Assembly: GCA_023313575.1 (NCBI GenBank)
Contig: JAJTTP010000003.1
Coordinates: 2,418,001-2,482,000 of the forward strand
Reading direction: 5' to 3'
DNA: 64,000 bases
From: Eutypella sp. D-1
Taxonomy: Eukaryota; Ascomycota; Sordariomycetes; Xylariales; Diatrypaceae
Position 1 is the first letter of the stretch; each line of letters begins with the position of its first letter. Below, in pieces: positions 46,603-58,481 of this stretch. The position numbers and the translations under genes were made by a program. The notes under the pieces were generated by a model. That model was not told the origin of the DNA. It saw nothing but the letters and a program-made list of their open reading frames with translations, and did not search any database.

Positions 46603-49546
46603 ATGCCCGGAGAGGACGATGGCCGGAAGCCGCCTGCGCTGCAGGTGATCGTACTCGTAAGTAAACCCGCTTTGCTCAAATTTCTCAGCATTTCCTTTTT
46701 TTTTTAAAGTCTGGTACGCTCCGTATTCCGACCGTCCTTGGTTTCATGAAATCCCCGGTCCCCTCTGGTTCGACGGCGATGTACAATCAATCCCCTGAGG
46801 TTTCCGCCATAGCCAAGAATAGAAGTTTGTCGCATCCTCAATAACCCTCTTCGCGTCGCATCGCATCGCATCGCATTGCATCGCATTGGCATCCCATCAC
46901 ATCGGATAAGCGCGTACTATCTGGGTGTTAACCGCGCGCTCTTTCTCTTCCGGTCTCCACTTGAAGGCGCATCCGGAGGTCGTTGCGCTCGGTATCTCTG
47001 GTGAAACTGTCGCGCGGAAATCGCCAAGGCCGGTCCCTGGCTGAACCTGCCTACATACCTACCTACCTACCTGGGTAGGTAGTGTGCCATGCCCCACGGT
47101 AGTCCGAATTCAGGGCCTCCCACGGAGAAGGGACCTGTTTCTCGCCCAGAGAAGCCAGATATTGGGATATCGGCGCCGTTTCGACATCATTACTCCCTAT
47201 CACCCTAATGCCCCGTTGATCTACCGGAGGCCACGGGACGGGATAAAGGAATATCGGTCTCGGCTCCTGGAAACGTAACTCCGCTTTGATGCAGATACGC
47301 ATACGGCCAAGGACTATTGTTCGGTTGGTGGAAGGTTGCACTATCATTCTTGAGGTCAATAAACAATGAACAATGAACAATCAGCCAGCATCGAACCCTT
47401 CCACGTGTTGGATTCCCTACGAAGGGTTTGTCGATACATCCCCAACGCCGCATGTATGACATGTCTCAAAGTGTGACGTCATCGCACTTCTTAAGACGCA
47501 ACTTGGAATGCATAATTCAATACGTTATTGGCTATTGGCTACTGGCTATTGACAAATGGCATCGGACATTGTCGTCTCGGAGTTTTGCAGTGCTTCCACG
47601 ACCCCCCTCCCCCATACCCGGAGATTTATCATCCAATCCGAACAACCGAGCACGGACCCAACATGGCTCATCAACGTGACATATTTCTCAGTGCCGGATC
47701 CACCGAGCCGCCAACGCGTACCTATATGTACGGGTTTAGCTGACACGTAACCTGGTATTCCGGATAGCTGAAACTTCAGCAACCAAACAATTCATTGCAT
47801 TCTATTATGGTTGCCATGAATGCTTAGGAAGAGAATTTGCGCATCAACTAACTATGCTGCTACTAGGGTTCAGGAGGCGGCCCATCTGAGAATAATGTAA
47901 CGGCGCTGCTCGTGCGATCACTCAAGGGAGGATGGAGCCGAGGTTCAGTGGTGGCGCTCGACGCCGGCGTCCACCTGGCGGCTATCACGCGGATACTTGA
48001 GGAAACACAACCAAAGGGGCTCGGGAGATCCGTGCCTCTGCCCCACGTCCTGAAGTCCGGGCCCTTCGCGGGCCTGGAGATCAACTCCGCTTCGGCCGCA
48101 ACCAATGCGGCCCACATAACACGACATGTTATTGATACTTATCTGATCACGCACCCCCACCTCGATCATATCAGCGGGTTTGTCATCAACACGGCAGGTC
48201 TTCCTGGGGCGAGACCGAAAAAGCTCGCGGGATTACCATCTACGATCTCCGCATTCAAGACGCATATTTTCAACAACGTGATCTGGCCGAATCTATCGGA
48301 CGAGAACAACGGTGCCGGCCTAGTAACCTACCTACGCTTAGTAGAGGGCGGTAGTCCCGCTCTAGGCGACGGCGACGGGAGGGGTTATATGGAGATCAGC
48401 GATGGGCTTACGGTCCGCATATTCGGCGTCAGCCATGGACACTGCATCGAGAGGCACGTACACAGGGGATCGTCCGCATCATCACGTATAGGCAGTATAG
48501 ACGTGTCCGGTTTGTTGGCCCAGAGAGGAGGCCGGGGTAGCACCCCGGCTTCGGGGCCCCCATCCGGCAGCGGATTCCGGACGCCGAGCCTGGGTATGAG
48601 CATGGGAGTGGGGGTAGGGCCACCGGGGTACTCGCCGACGAGCAGCCACCACCAGCACCCCCAGGTCCAAGAGCGCGAGTGCGTATACGACTCAAGCGCG
48701 TACTTCGTGCGGGAGCCGAGCAGCGAACGGGAGGTCCTCATGTTCGGCGACGTCGAGCCCGACAGCATCTCGCTGTCGCCGCGCAACCACGTGATTTGGC
48801 AGGAGGCGGCGCCGCGCGTGGCCGCGGGCAACCTCGCCGCCATCTTCATCGAGTGCTCCTACGACGACAGCCAGGCCGTGGACCGCCTCTTCGGCCACCT
48901 CACCCCGCGCTTCATCCTCGAGGAGCTCACCGTCCTGGCCACCGAAGTCCAGGCCGTGCGCCTTCGCCGTGCCAGCGACGGCGAGAACAGCAGCGGGCGC
49001 GCCCGCGCTTCGCGCTCCCCCTCCGCCTGTTCCCCCTCATCTGTAACAAAATCCGACCCGTCTAAGAAGCGGAAGCGGGGCCCGGAAGAGGACGAGGACC
49101 GCGGAAGACGTGTCAATGGTCGTGCTAACACGAGACGGAGTGACGAATCGCCTGTCTCTCCGAAGAGCACGCGGCCGGGAAGGGCGGGATCAACCGTGGC
49201 AATCTTCGACGCGCCGCCGCCGCCACCACCACCGCCGCGGACCACGACTACAGAAACTACGAGTGCTCCTTCGAAGAGGGAGCAGGAAGACCTATTCAAG
49301 TATGACGCCACCTCCGCGAGCCCGACAACGGTCTCTCCGCTGCTGCCGCCGCACCCGCCGATCTCGGGTGCGCTCAAGGGCCTCAAGGTCGTCATCATAC
49401 ATGTCAAGGAAAAGCTCGATGGCGACGGCGGTCGCGGCCTACCCGTCCACGAGCAGATCCTGTACGAACTGCTACAGCATGAGGAAGAGGCCCGCCTCGG
49501 GTGCGATTTCGTCGTCTCGAGGCCCGGCCAGAGCTTCATGCTGTGA
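46603..49546 (+). CDS. PDE1: Class II (low-affinity) cAMP phosphodiesterase
   Basis: Hydrolyses cAMP to AMP and so limits cAMP/PKA signalling. The class II signature HPHLDHISG, part of a metal-binding beta-lactamase-like fold, is at residues 114-122. Other family segments are GSGGGPSENNVTALLVRS at the start, IFNNVIWPNLSDENNG, VYDSSAYFVRE, MFGDVEPDS, FIECSYDDSQ and, near the end, LKGLKVVIIHVKEKL. Exon 1 is 46603-46656 and ends ...LQVIVL at a GTAAGT donor. Exon 2 is 47867-49546, after ACTAAC and CTACTAG. The joint IVL/GSGGGP is in phase and exactly as expected, giving 577 residues. Inserts at about 190-240 and 370-500 are disordered (Gly/Ser and Arg/Pro-rich). The 1210-bp intron is unusual. No signal peptide is visible. 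Confidence 0.9.
46657..47866 (+). other. 1.2-kb first intron of the cAMP phosphodiesterase gene
   Basis: Bounded by GTAAGT at 46657 and CTACTAG at 47866, with an ACTAAC branch site about 20 bases upstream of the acceptor. It contains CGCAT tandem repeats (about 46852-46890), a TACC tandem meeting GGTAGGTAG (about 47047-47080), and three ATTGGCTA/CTGGCTA copies at 47526-47551, which resemble inverted CCAAT boxes. No extra coding exon is needed. It could hold an internal promoter or a non-coding RNA, but nothing proves that. Confidence 0.6.
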
Positions 49547-50408
49547 TGATGACGACGACGATGACGATGTGTGTAGGGACTTTCCTTCTTCTATGGTGAT
49601 GGCGTAATGTGATGGGTTTGAATCTTGGGTTTTAGGTACTACGGTATGAGGGAGGGGGGCCCCAGGTATGTGTATGTGAGGGTCGAATAACTATATATCC
49701 AAGGAGTCATGGGGGGAAAGAGCGGGGCGGTCAGTCCAGGGCAGCGGCGTTTACTGGCGGGTGAAGAAAGAATGGGAGAGGGCCCCCCGTCTTACCAAAG
49801 GCGTGCATTCTAGTGTTGGGTTTATACATGGGGCAAGTATCGGTTCATGTCTGTTTATAGCTATGCGGAGTTCGGTGCATCATACGTGCTTGTTATATAG
49901 GGGCAGGGGCAGCAGGTTTTCCAGGACCTTTTTGGGGAGCATATCTTCTTCTATAGAAGGGGGAGGGCCGGGTCGTGGGGACGGCGTCTGGTGCAATGTT
50001 AAGCAAATGACAATCGATCAAGCATTCAGGTGTGTCTTCGTATGAATGCAGGAGGTGGTAAACTCCGGTGCTTTGGCGATAAACTCCAACCGCGATCCTG
50101 ATTAATCCCGGAAATCTCGCATGCAGCTATGTACGACTGGCCCGATCGCAGATCCCCCTAAGAATCTCGCCAATGAGAGGACGGACCGAAACATGCCTTA
50201 TCTAGCCGACTACCGCCGCTACGCGGGATTTAATCTTGGCCGGTTCGTTTCCGTCGTGGGGGCCGCCCCGCCGGCGAAGCTTCCCCGTTTCTCTCCTTCC
50301 CCGCTAGATTATCACGCCTAACAAAGAAAGCCGTGTTGTCGTCGGGAGTTAGACAGACAAGAACAGCTTTATAACCTCAAATCTGCCTATTTTTTTTTTT
50401 GTTTTTCT
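49547..50408. other. Intergenic, phosphodiesterase to flavin reductase gene
   Basis: Starts with a GATGAC-rich tract just after the stop. No gene is visible. A T-run at 50391-50399 lies just before the next start codon, and this part is probably the leader of the next gene. Confidence 0.55.
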
Positions 50409-51620
50409 ATGCCTACATTTCGGCCACCTTCTTTCTTACGCAGTATCCGCGCCCTAGCAGTAGATATACCCCGCACAAGTAGACTCCCCACCCTCCCCAC
50501 GACCACATACATTAATACACCAAGGACGCCGCGCTTGGCACTCCGGACCGCAACGACACTGCTGCACCATTACCTGACGAAGCCCGCCGCCAGGACCATC
50601 AACACAAAGGCCAACAACACCCTCAGGATAAAAGCAGCCGGCAACATGAGTGCGCCCGCGAATTCGGAGAAGGAGATCAAGCGCAACCCACACCCGGATT
50701 TCAAGGGAGTGGAGGCGTCGCGCCCGGACTGGGACACCGGGCGGCGCTTCGGCTATACTAAGACGCCAGACCCTAACTGGGCCTGGGGCGACGGTGCCAA
50801 CCATCTCCACGGCGACAGTGCGCAGCACCAGAAGCAGCACGAGCACGTCGCCATCGACCCGTACGAGGCCGGACGCCCCTCGCCCTTCAACTACAAGCTG
50901 CTAATCTCAGCCATCGTGCCGCGACCCATCGGGTTCGTGTCCACGCGAGGGTCCGCGGCTCCGGAGGCCGGTACAGGGGCAGCAGAGCCGCAGCTCAACC
51001 TAGCTCCCTTTAGCTACTTCAACCTGATGTGCCATGATCCGCCTATGTTCGCGCTAGGCGTGGCCGCGGGCGCGGGCAAGCAGAAGGACACTCTGCGGCA
51101 CCTCCTGGAGACGCGGGAGTGCGTGGTCAACATCATCGGGGAGGACTTTATCGAGGCGGCGAACGCAACGTCGGTGGACGCGCCGGCGGGCGCATCGGAG
51201 TGGGACCTGTCAGGACTGACGCCGGCGTTCGACTGCGCGACAGTGAAGGCGCCGCGCGTCCGCGAGGCCGTCTTCAGCGTCGAGTGCCGGCTCGATAGCG
51301 CGCGCGAGCTCCAAAGCCGCAATCCCGCGACGCCCGGCCGGCACAGCGGCTCCCTCGTCATTCTCGAGGGCGTCCGCTTCTGGGTACGCGGCGACGCCCT
51401 CAACGATGACAAGAACCTTGTTGACCCCGCCGTCCTTCGCCCCATGTCCCGCCTCGGCGGCATCACCTACGCACGCGTCACCGACGCCATTGAGCTCCCG
51501 CGTCCCACCTTCGCTGGCGATGTCGGTGGCCAGGAGGGTTACGAGCGGGTCAGACAGAAGGTGCAGGAGAAGAGGAAGGCGGAGGTTGGCCAGAACGAGG
51601 GCTCGGCGTCTGGCGCTTAG
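50409..51620 (+). CDS. Flavin reductase-like (FMN-binding split-barrel) protein, probable mitochondrial leader
   Basis: A single exon of 403 codons. Residues about 155-330 match the flavin reductase-like FMN-binding split barrel: PFNYKLLISAIVPRPIGFVS, then LAPFSYFNLMCHDPP and later ECVVNIIGEDF. Such proteins bind FMN and may reduce flavins or act with a partner oxygenase; the exact reaction is not shown. Residues 1-79 are rich in Arg, Thr, Leu and Pro and almost lack acidic residues, as in a mitochondrial targeting sequence. An internal in-frame ATG at 50646 (MSAPANSEKEIK) would give a form without this leader. No neighbouring gene suggests a pathway. Confidence 0.82.
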   Translation: MPTFRPPSFLRSIRALAVDIPRTSRLPTLPTTTYINTPRTPRLALRTATTLLHHYLTKPAARTINTKANNTLRIKAAGNMSAPANSEKEIKRNPHPDFKGVEASRPDWDTGRRFGYTKTPDPNWAWGDGANHLHGDSAQHQKQHEHVAIDPYEAGRPSPFNYKLLISAIVPRPIGFVSTRGSAAPEAGTGAAEPQLNLAPFSYFNLMCHDPPMFALGVAAGAGKQKDTLRHLLETRECVVNIIGEDFIEAANATSVDAPAGASEWDLSGLTPAFDCATVKAPRVREAVFSVECRLDSARELQSRNPATPGRHSGSLVILEGVRFWVRGDALNDDKNLVDPAVLRPMSRLGGITYARVTDAIELPRPTFAGDVGGQEGYERVRQKVQEKRKAEVGQNEGSASGA

Positions 51621-52392
51621 AAATGGGTGCATAGAATCTATATTTCAATTTCATTCCGGGTCTGACAGTTGCGACCTATAAACCCTCTGATTTCTCATGT
51701 TCACTATAGATTTCCTTCCACTCTATATGATCATTGTTACCAACATCAACCCACATCAACCATATTGAAAATAACTAGAGATAGGCTATTATCTCAACTA
51801 GTTAAACAGATCCACCTTCCAGAATAGGGGCACCTGTACTAAAATGTGGTCTGCCATAAGCATAAGAAAACTAATACTTATGAGGTGTCACATCGAACGG
51901 AAATTTTCCATTCTTGAAGGTACCACAACAAAATATCTTTCGTCAGTTTCAGTGGATATGTAGGATGGTTTTGCGCCTAATTTCATACATGGAATGCTTG
52001 CCCGACTGAAAATGACCGCGTGGCTTTTCCCTTTTACGATGCGCTGGCCTTTACAACTTTCATGGGCGATCACGGTCTCTACCGACGGGGCTCGCGTACT
52101 TAAAATAAGGGGTGGGGAATAAATTGGTGTTTCTAAACGTCCTACTACTTTCAAGACAGAGAGCGTGTCATGTGCGAACGTCGATTCATACTCCTATTAA
52201 TAAGCCAGTAAATTCTACTGACTATAACCTCATGATAAACATAAGTTCGCTCGCCCTTCTGCCTCGTTCTGGACCCCCCCGAATCCCTGCGTCTATATAA
52301 GGCTAGGTTTATGTAGGCCAGGCCTAATGGAGAGACCCATAGATATATAGATATATGGTTCTGTAACTGTCGCTCGTGAGCATTCTGCAGGG
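51621..52392. other. Intergenic between convergent flavin reductase and kinase genes
   Basis: AT-rich 0.77-kb spacer that should hold the 3' ends of both flanking genes. No gene, tRNA or repeat was recognised. Confidence 0.6.
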
Positions 52393-53742
52393 TTACATGA
52401 TATCTATATCGTCGTCGGAGGGAGGGTCTAGCATAACATCCTGAATAAATCCGTCCACCGCTAGGTCCGTCTCGTTGGAGCTGAAATCTGGGAAGTCGTA
52501 GTAGAAAGCCTCGTCTCTATCCCTGACAGCGGCCGCGATGATATCATAGACCTCCTTAACAGACGGCCCGTCGGTGGGGTCATTGGCCAAGCACCAAGCA
52601 ATCAGCATTTTTAGATCGCTGTCCATCTGCGCATTTTCGAGGTCCTTGTTTCCCTTGCTTCGGATTGGCGCCGCCCCGCCAGGCACGGCGATTTGAATAT
52701 CTCCTAGTCCAGACGTGTCATGCAGCTGGCCCGTAGCTAAGCATAGCATCACAGTTCCTATTCCGAAGATGTTCGAACTGATCCCAACATTTTCACCTAG
52801 GCTAATGGCGCGATTAGTGGTACCGCAAAAGGATTACCCAAGCGCAAAAACACAAACTTACGCTTCGGTCGGTTCCTCTTCCCCGGCCTCTCCAAAATCA
52901 ATTAACTGATGTATCTGTGGTTAGTTTCTGTCGCCTAAGCTTTAGATCGATGATGGGAACTGACCTTTGCTATTGGGCAGTTCTTATGTTCCTCCTCTTC
53001 GGGGTACAAATCGCCTACAATCACCGTCAATAAAAAGTACGATAAGGGATAATATCCTAAACTTACCCAAAAGAACATTTCCTAGGTGCAAATCTCTATG
53101 GGCAAGCCTCCGTGGTATCAACTCCCATTCATTTAATATGTCGTCTCTTGGTAGTTCTTCTCCTCGGAAATCAGTGTACCACGGCGTAGAGTATGCCATT
53201 CCGATAACCGCCTTGGTCACTAATCGTCACACGACTGGCAATTCAGTCCAAAGGCACAGAGGAGATAGTTCAAGGGTCAGATACCTACAGCATAGAAATA
53301 TTCTCCACATCAGCCGGCTGGGCCATTGATAATCCAAATAAAGAACACGGGACTGTATATCGTACAGGGTCCCGAAGCTCAGCAGCTCCGTCATGAGGAA
53401 AGGACGAGTCAAACGTTCTTGGTCAATATGTATAGGATTGACGATATGTCTAGAGTTTCTTAAGATCCATAACCAATACTTGTCGTTTTCAATGGTAACA
53501 TCTTCGGCCGGATCCTGCGCGACCTTGACTACAACGTTTCTGATGAAGGCCCCGGTACTGCTCATCTCCGCAAACATCAACGCCTCCGCCGTCGCGCCAC
53601 TACCCAGAGGTTGCACATACTGGTACCATGGCCGATCTGGGTTGAAGAGAAAGAAGATCCCGCTGAATATATTCCTATATCCGTGCAGGTGGGCTGCGAC
53701 ATCCAAAGGGTGTCCTCGCAGGATACCGTTGATGGAAGACAT
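52393..53742 (-). CDS. Protein kinase-like protein in five exons
   Basis: Protein kinase fold with the main catalytic motifs present: Gly-rich loop LGSGATAEALMF, lysine strand NVVVKVAQ, catalytic loop HRDLHLGNVLL and DFG segment LIDFGEAG. The C-lobe has SNIFGIGTVMLCLATG. Exons on the minus strand: 53742-53289, 53219-53067, 53014-52965 (50 nt), 52905-52862 (44 nt) and 52777-52393. Donors are GTAGGT, GTAAGT, GTCAGT and GTAAGT; every phase fits, giving 361 residues. An upstream in-frame ATG at 53808 would add 22 hydrophobic residues; I prefer 53742. It is likely an active Ser/Thr kinase, but the activation segment and P+1 loop look atypical, so target and family are unknown. Exon borders are predictions supported by motif continuity. 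Confidence 0.78.
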
Positions 53743-54567
53743 TAGGATTCCAATAGAGATTTCGCATATAGCACAAATAAATGATGAGAAGCTAGCAAGT
53801 AGATACACGCACGTAGAAAATAAAATGAAATAAACCTATCATCTCGATATCTCTTGGCAGATTCCGCTTTCAGTCCACAAGTCCTTTGTCTATCTTTGTC
53901 TTCAACTTCACCTTTCGACCTCTTTTCGACCAATCCCGCAGTCACATCATTAATCTGTGGTAATTACACTACGTAAACGGTCATGGTCGTGGGCGACACG
54001 AATTCCATGCTATCTTGAACCCCAATCATGATTTCCAGCGTGTTGCAACAGAATTCTGCTGAGGTCAACTTGAAACGATATGAAATGGTCGGCAGACGTT
54101 CAATGAATGGAATTGATAGATTACACAAGTGATACTCTGATCAAAGAACTCAAATTTAGTAGGTTATCCGATGGCACAACATATCAAGCTTGACGCAATT
54201 AATATGCTACGACTACTTACCTACTTGGGTATAGAAACCTTTTCATATCAAAGATAATGTACTTAAGTCATGTGCATTCAAACCACCACCCGTAGCATTT
54301 CTTCTACTCCCCATGCTACGTACTCCTCACGGAAGGAAATTTATCATGTCATAATACACCCTATATGTGTCCTTGTATGCATCTCAAAGTCCCTACTCCA
54401 AGGCCCTAAAGATTATCAGTGTCCGGCCTCAATATACTGCGGGGTTAAAGTCCGCAGTCTCCCGTAGACTCCGCAGTCTTTAATACCAGTGACCTTTAGC
54501 TGCCGATTTCATGGAGCATTAGCTGAACGTATCAACTTCCCACTCCCGGCACCTGGCTTCATGAAGA
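53743..54567. other. Divergent intergenic, kinase to GH3 gene
   Basis: About 0.8 kb between divergently transcribed genes, so it should contain both promoters. It is AT-rich with no element I can name. No gene is visible. Confidence 0.6.
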
Positions 54568-57076
54568 ATGAAATATTTGAAGAAATGCATCTCCCCATAC
54601 GCCTACCTCGGGCTCCTTACCGCCTCTATATTCTGTACTTCCGTGCTGGGGGGTAGCGGGCGGATGGCCTATGGGCCCAACGGCAAAGATGTCCAAATCA
54701 GGTTTATAGACGGTGATGACCGGACATCAACGGCCCTAGACTGGGATACGGCCACTGACAGAGCGAGGGCGTTCGTATCGGAGCTGTGGATGGAGGAGAA
54801 GATCGTTTTGGTGACCGGCAACAGCACCACCCTCCAGGGTTGCGTAGGCAATATCGCCCCCATTCCGCGCGTCAATTTTCTGGGGTTATGTTATATGGAC
54901 GGTCCGCAAGCCGTAAATCGCGCCGACGGCGTCAGTATATTCCCCAGCGGCGTCTCCGCCGGCGCGACCTGGGACCGGAATTTGATCTTCCGGCGCGGTG
55001 TGGCCCTAGGCGAGGAATTCAGGATCAAGGGAGCTCATGTCATGTTGGGGTAAGCATCTAGCAAACCGCAAGACATCAGTTATTACGGCGTAGCTTACGT
55101 ATGGCAGTCCTGTGTCTGGCCCACTTGGCCGTCATCCTCTCGGCGGTCGAAATTGGGAGGGTTTCTCCGCGGACCCGTATCTATCGGGGCAAGCAATGGG
55201 AGCGACTGTCGAAGGCGCCCAGTCCATTGGTGTCCAGACCTGCTCCAAACACTACATTGCGAATGAGCAGGAGACACAGCGCAGCCGGACGACCCTGGAA
55301 AATGGGACCATAATCGAGGGAATTTCGTCTAACATGGACGACAGGACGCTGCATGAGCTGTATCTCTGGCCATTTGCCGATGCCGTTAAGGCGGGCACCA
55401 CATCAATCATGTGCAGCTATAACCGAGCAAATCAGACATATGCGTGTGCCAATAAGCATTTGCTCACCGATGTCTTGCGCAAGGAGCTTGGCTTCCGCGG
55501 GTATGTCGTATCGGACTGGTGGGCGACTCACGGGACAGCGGACTATGCTAACGGGGGGCTCGACATGGAAATGCCGGGGATGGAGAAACCCGACGACCTG
55601 CCCTACTTTGGCGCCAACCTCTCAGCTGCGGTACTCTCCGGGGAAGTCTCGGAGGACAGGCTAGATGAAATGGCCACTGCCATCAAGACCCCGTACTACC
55701 TGCTTGGGCAAGACAATCCCGAGTATCCTAAGATCGACCCCTCTATAGTCTGGATTCATGCCATCCAGGACGTTGGTTGGGACAATCCCGTGCTCCCACG
55801 GCTTGGAAATCTTCCACCCCCTGCGGGACTGGATGCCCGAGAGGGCCATGCTTCAATAATCCGCGAAATGGGAGCGGCAGGTACAGTGCTGCTAAAGAAC
55901 GAGGGACACATCTTGCCGCTCAAAGATGGAGGATTACCGAATATTGGTGTTTTTGGTAATGATGCCATTTCTCCAACAGATGCGCTCGCATATTTCGGAA
56001 ATGACCCTGCAGGCTTCGAGTTCGGTACCCTCGATATAGGGGGTGGTTCCGGGACGGGCCGCCACACGACACTCGTGGCCCCTCTGGATGCTATTAGAAC
56101 CCGGGCAAGTGATCACAGAAGTAAAGTCCAGTACATAGGATCAAACAAGATCCTTGAGTCGAACGACTTTCGCACCATCTACCCCATCCCGGACCTGTGT
56201 ATTGTATTCATCAAATCGTGGGCTTCTGAGGGCCGCGACCGTCTGAGTTTTGAGGCAGACTGGAATTCCACGATCGTGGTCAATAACGTAGCGGAGTTCT
56301 GCAACAACACCGTTGTTGTTACACACTCGGGAGGCGTAAACATCATGCCGTGGGCAGACCATCCTAATGTGAAGGCGATCCTCGCAGCCCATCTTCCGGG
56401 TGAGGAGTCCGGAAACTCTCTCGTCGATGTCCTCTGGGGAGACGTCGAGCCCAGTGGCCGGTTGCCGTACACGATCCCCAAATCCGCGAGCGATTATGAC
56501 ATCCCCGTAACGAACCTTACGGGACGGGATGTCGGCCATTATGGATGGCAGGCGAATTTCACTGAAGGTCTGATGATCGACTACCGGCATTTTGACTCTC
56601 TGGATATCCAGCCTCTTTACGAGTTCGGGTACGGCCTCGGCTACACGACTTTTGAACTGGCGGGGGACCTGAGTGTCACCAAGGTCTCCCCAGATGCCAC
56701 GATATCGGAGATACCAGACCGGGCCCTGGGGGTTGAGCCGGGAGGAAACCCTGAGCTGTGGGAAACCCTCCTCACTGGTCACACAACGGTGGGGAACACC
56801 GGGTTGATAGCGGGTTCCACGGTTGTACAGCTCTACATCTCTTTTCCAAGTGATTCCACCCCGTCAGGGACACCCATTCGTGTTCTCCGGGGCTTCGAGA
56901 AGGTCTTGTTGCGGTCGGAGGAGACGAAAGCGGTCGTATTCAATCTGTCGAGGCGTGATCTCAGCTACTGGAATATTGAGAGGCAGACTTGGCAGATCCC
57001 CCGCGGCGAGTTCTCTTTCCAGGTTGGGTTTAGCTCTAGGGATCTGAGAGATGAGGTGAGGCACAACGTGCTGTAG
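54568..57076 (+). CDS. Secreted GH3 beta-glucosidase
   Basis: Glycoside hydrolase family 3 enzyme, expected to release glucose from cellobiose or other beta-glucosides outside the cell. The N-terminal hydrophobic segment (YAYLGLLTASIFCTSVLGGS) looks like a signal peptide. Exon 1 is 54568-55049 and exon 2 is 55108-57076; the 58-bp intron has GTAAGC and GCAG, and the joint restores GPVSGPLGRHPLGGRNWEGF. Visible GH3 motifs are QTCSKHYIANEQE, SIMCSYNRANQ and the nucleophile region GYVVSDWWATHGT. The C-terminal fibronectin III-like domain includes VVQLYISFPS and RVLRGFEKV. Total 816 residues, usual for fungal GH3 enzymes. Several N-glycosylation sites (NST, NQT, NLT) are present. Precise substrate is not determined. 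Confidence 0.92.
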
Positions 57077-58481
57077 GAAGGCATGTCCATGTCCTTATGT
57101 CCCGCTCATATTGGAATTTGGGTGTTTGTTGAGTTGTCTTTTCAACCCTGCTCACCGGCTGTTCTGGTCAACCAGCTGTTGTGTTCATGATTTCGCTTAT
57201 CGTGCATAGCCTGAGGCCCCAGGCAGGACGAAATGTCCGCAGAAGAGTAAAGGTTCACGATATCAGAGGGTGTTTGCATATCTTGCGCCAACTCCAGGAT
57301 ACAACATATATGCGCCATTCATTACAATCACGCGTCGGGGGCAATACGTAATTGTGGCTTCGTGGGCTCCGAAGGATTGTGGCGGCCCATTTTTTGACTA
57401 ATTTTCGTGCGGTCCTTTATTCTGGTGAATATAATACATACCTTTCGTATTAATTGGCGACTGTTAGGTACACCTGTGGGTTGAGAACATATGTCGTCCA
57501 GTTTGGCCTAGCTGAACAATGACCAATCCATCTAGGTACGAGAAATGGGTTTCCTACAAATTCCGCCCTGCAATCTGGGGGATCGGCGGCTAAGATAGGG
57601 TATCCCATAGCCCGAAGACGACCACAATATTTACCTGATCGAGGAGGACATCTCATCTCCATAACCGAGCCACACATACTATGTCGCTTGAGCTTAGCTA
57701 AACCCCTTACGAGATAATCACGATATACAAGCCATTGGCCTATCGCACTACGATGGCTTTCGACAGATGGCATGCAAGCTTCAAAGGTTGTGCTTCACAG
57801 GCTATTATCAAGCTATGGAATGAAATGACAATACTTAGTATTCACCTACGCAGCCTTGGATCCTCATCAAGATGAGATTCCGCTTCACAGTCTCCAAATC
57901 GCCACAGAAGCTGCCCGGCAACAAACTCAAGACGTAAGAAGTAAGGGGGATGCAGTAGTGTCCCGTAATTGCGATGTTGGCCACATTCCCCGTGTCTTGA
58001 GTTGATCTGTCAAGCCTGCTGAACCACTATAACTTGCCGTCTCTATCAAGACGTAAGTGGTGGTAAAGGCAAGAAAATGCCGAGCGCGGATCGCTACACG
58101 TCTAACTGAGTAGGTAGAGGCCTGTAATCTTGCCATTGGTCGGTTTGTATACCTGATGTCATGACAAGGAAGGCGCCTGTATGGAGTTCAAATCGTTTGA
58201 GGAGAAAATGGGCGGAGTAGGCATAGTATCCCTCATATTCGATCATCGTAGCAGTGTTTTCGGCAGAAAAGGAGGGCCCGGACTTCGGATGTCACTTGTG
58301 TTGGGAAGATCATGTTACTCAACTGATATATATCTATATCGACTAGCGCTGTCCAAGGAACGCCCCGTGAGGCGGTGATTATATAGTCCACAACTGTAGA
58401 GTTTACACGGAACAGACAGCTTCGGGCATACGCCGCTATGACAACTATTCATATGTCATACACTTCGAGACAAAAAGCAAT
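57077..58481. other. Intergenic, GH3 gene to interrupted secreted-protein gene
   Basis: About 1.4 kb. Open frames on both strands are short and without domains (for example 57773-57450 on the minus strand). Nothing supportable was found. Confidence 0.55.
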
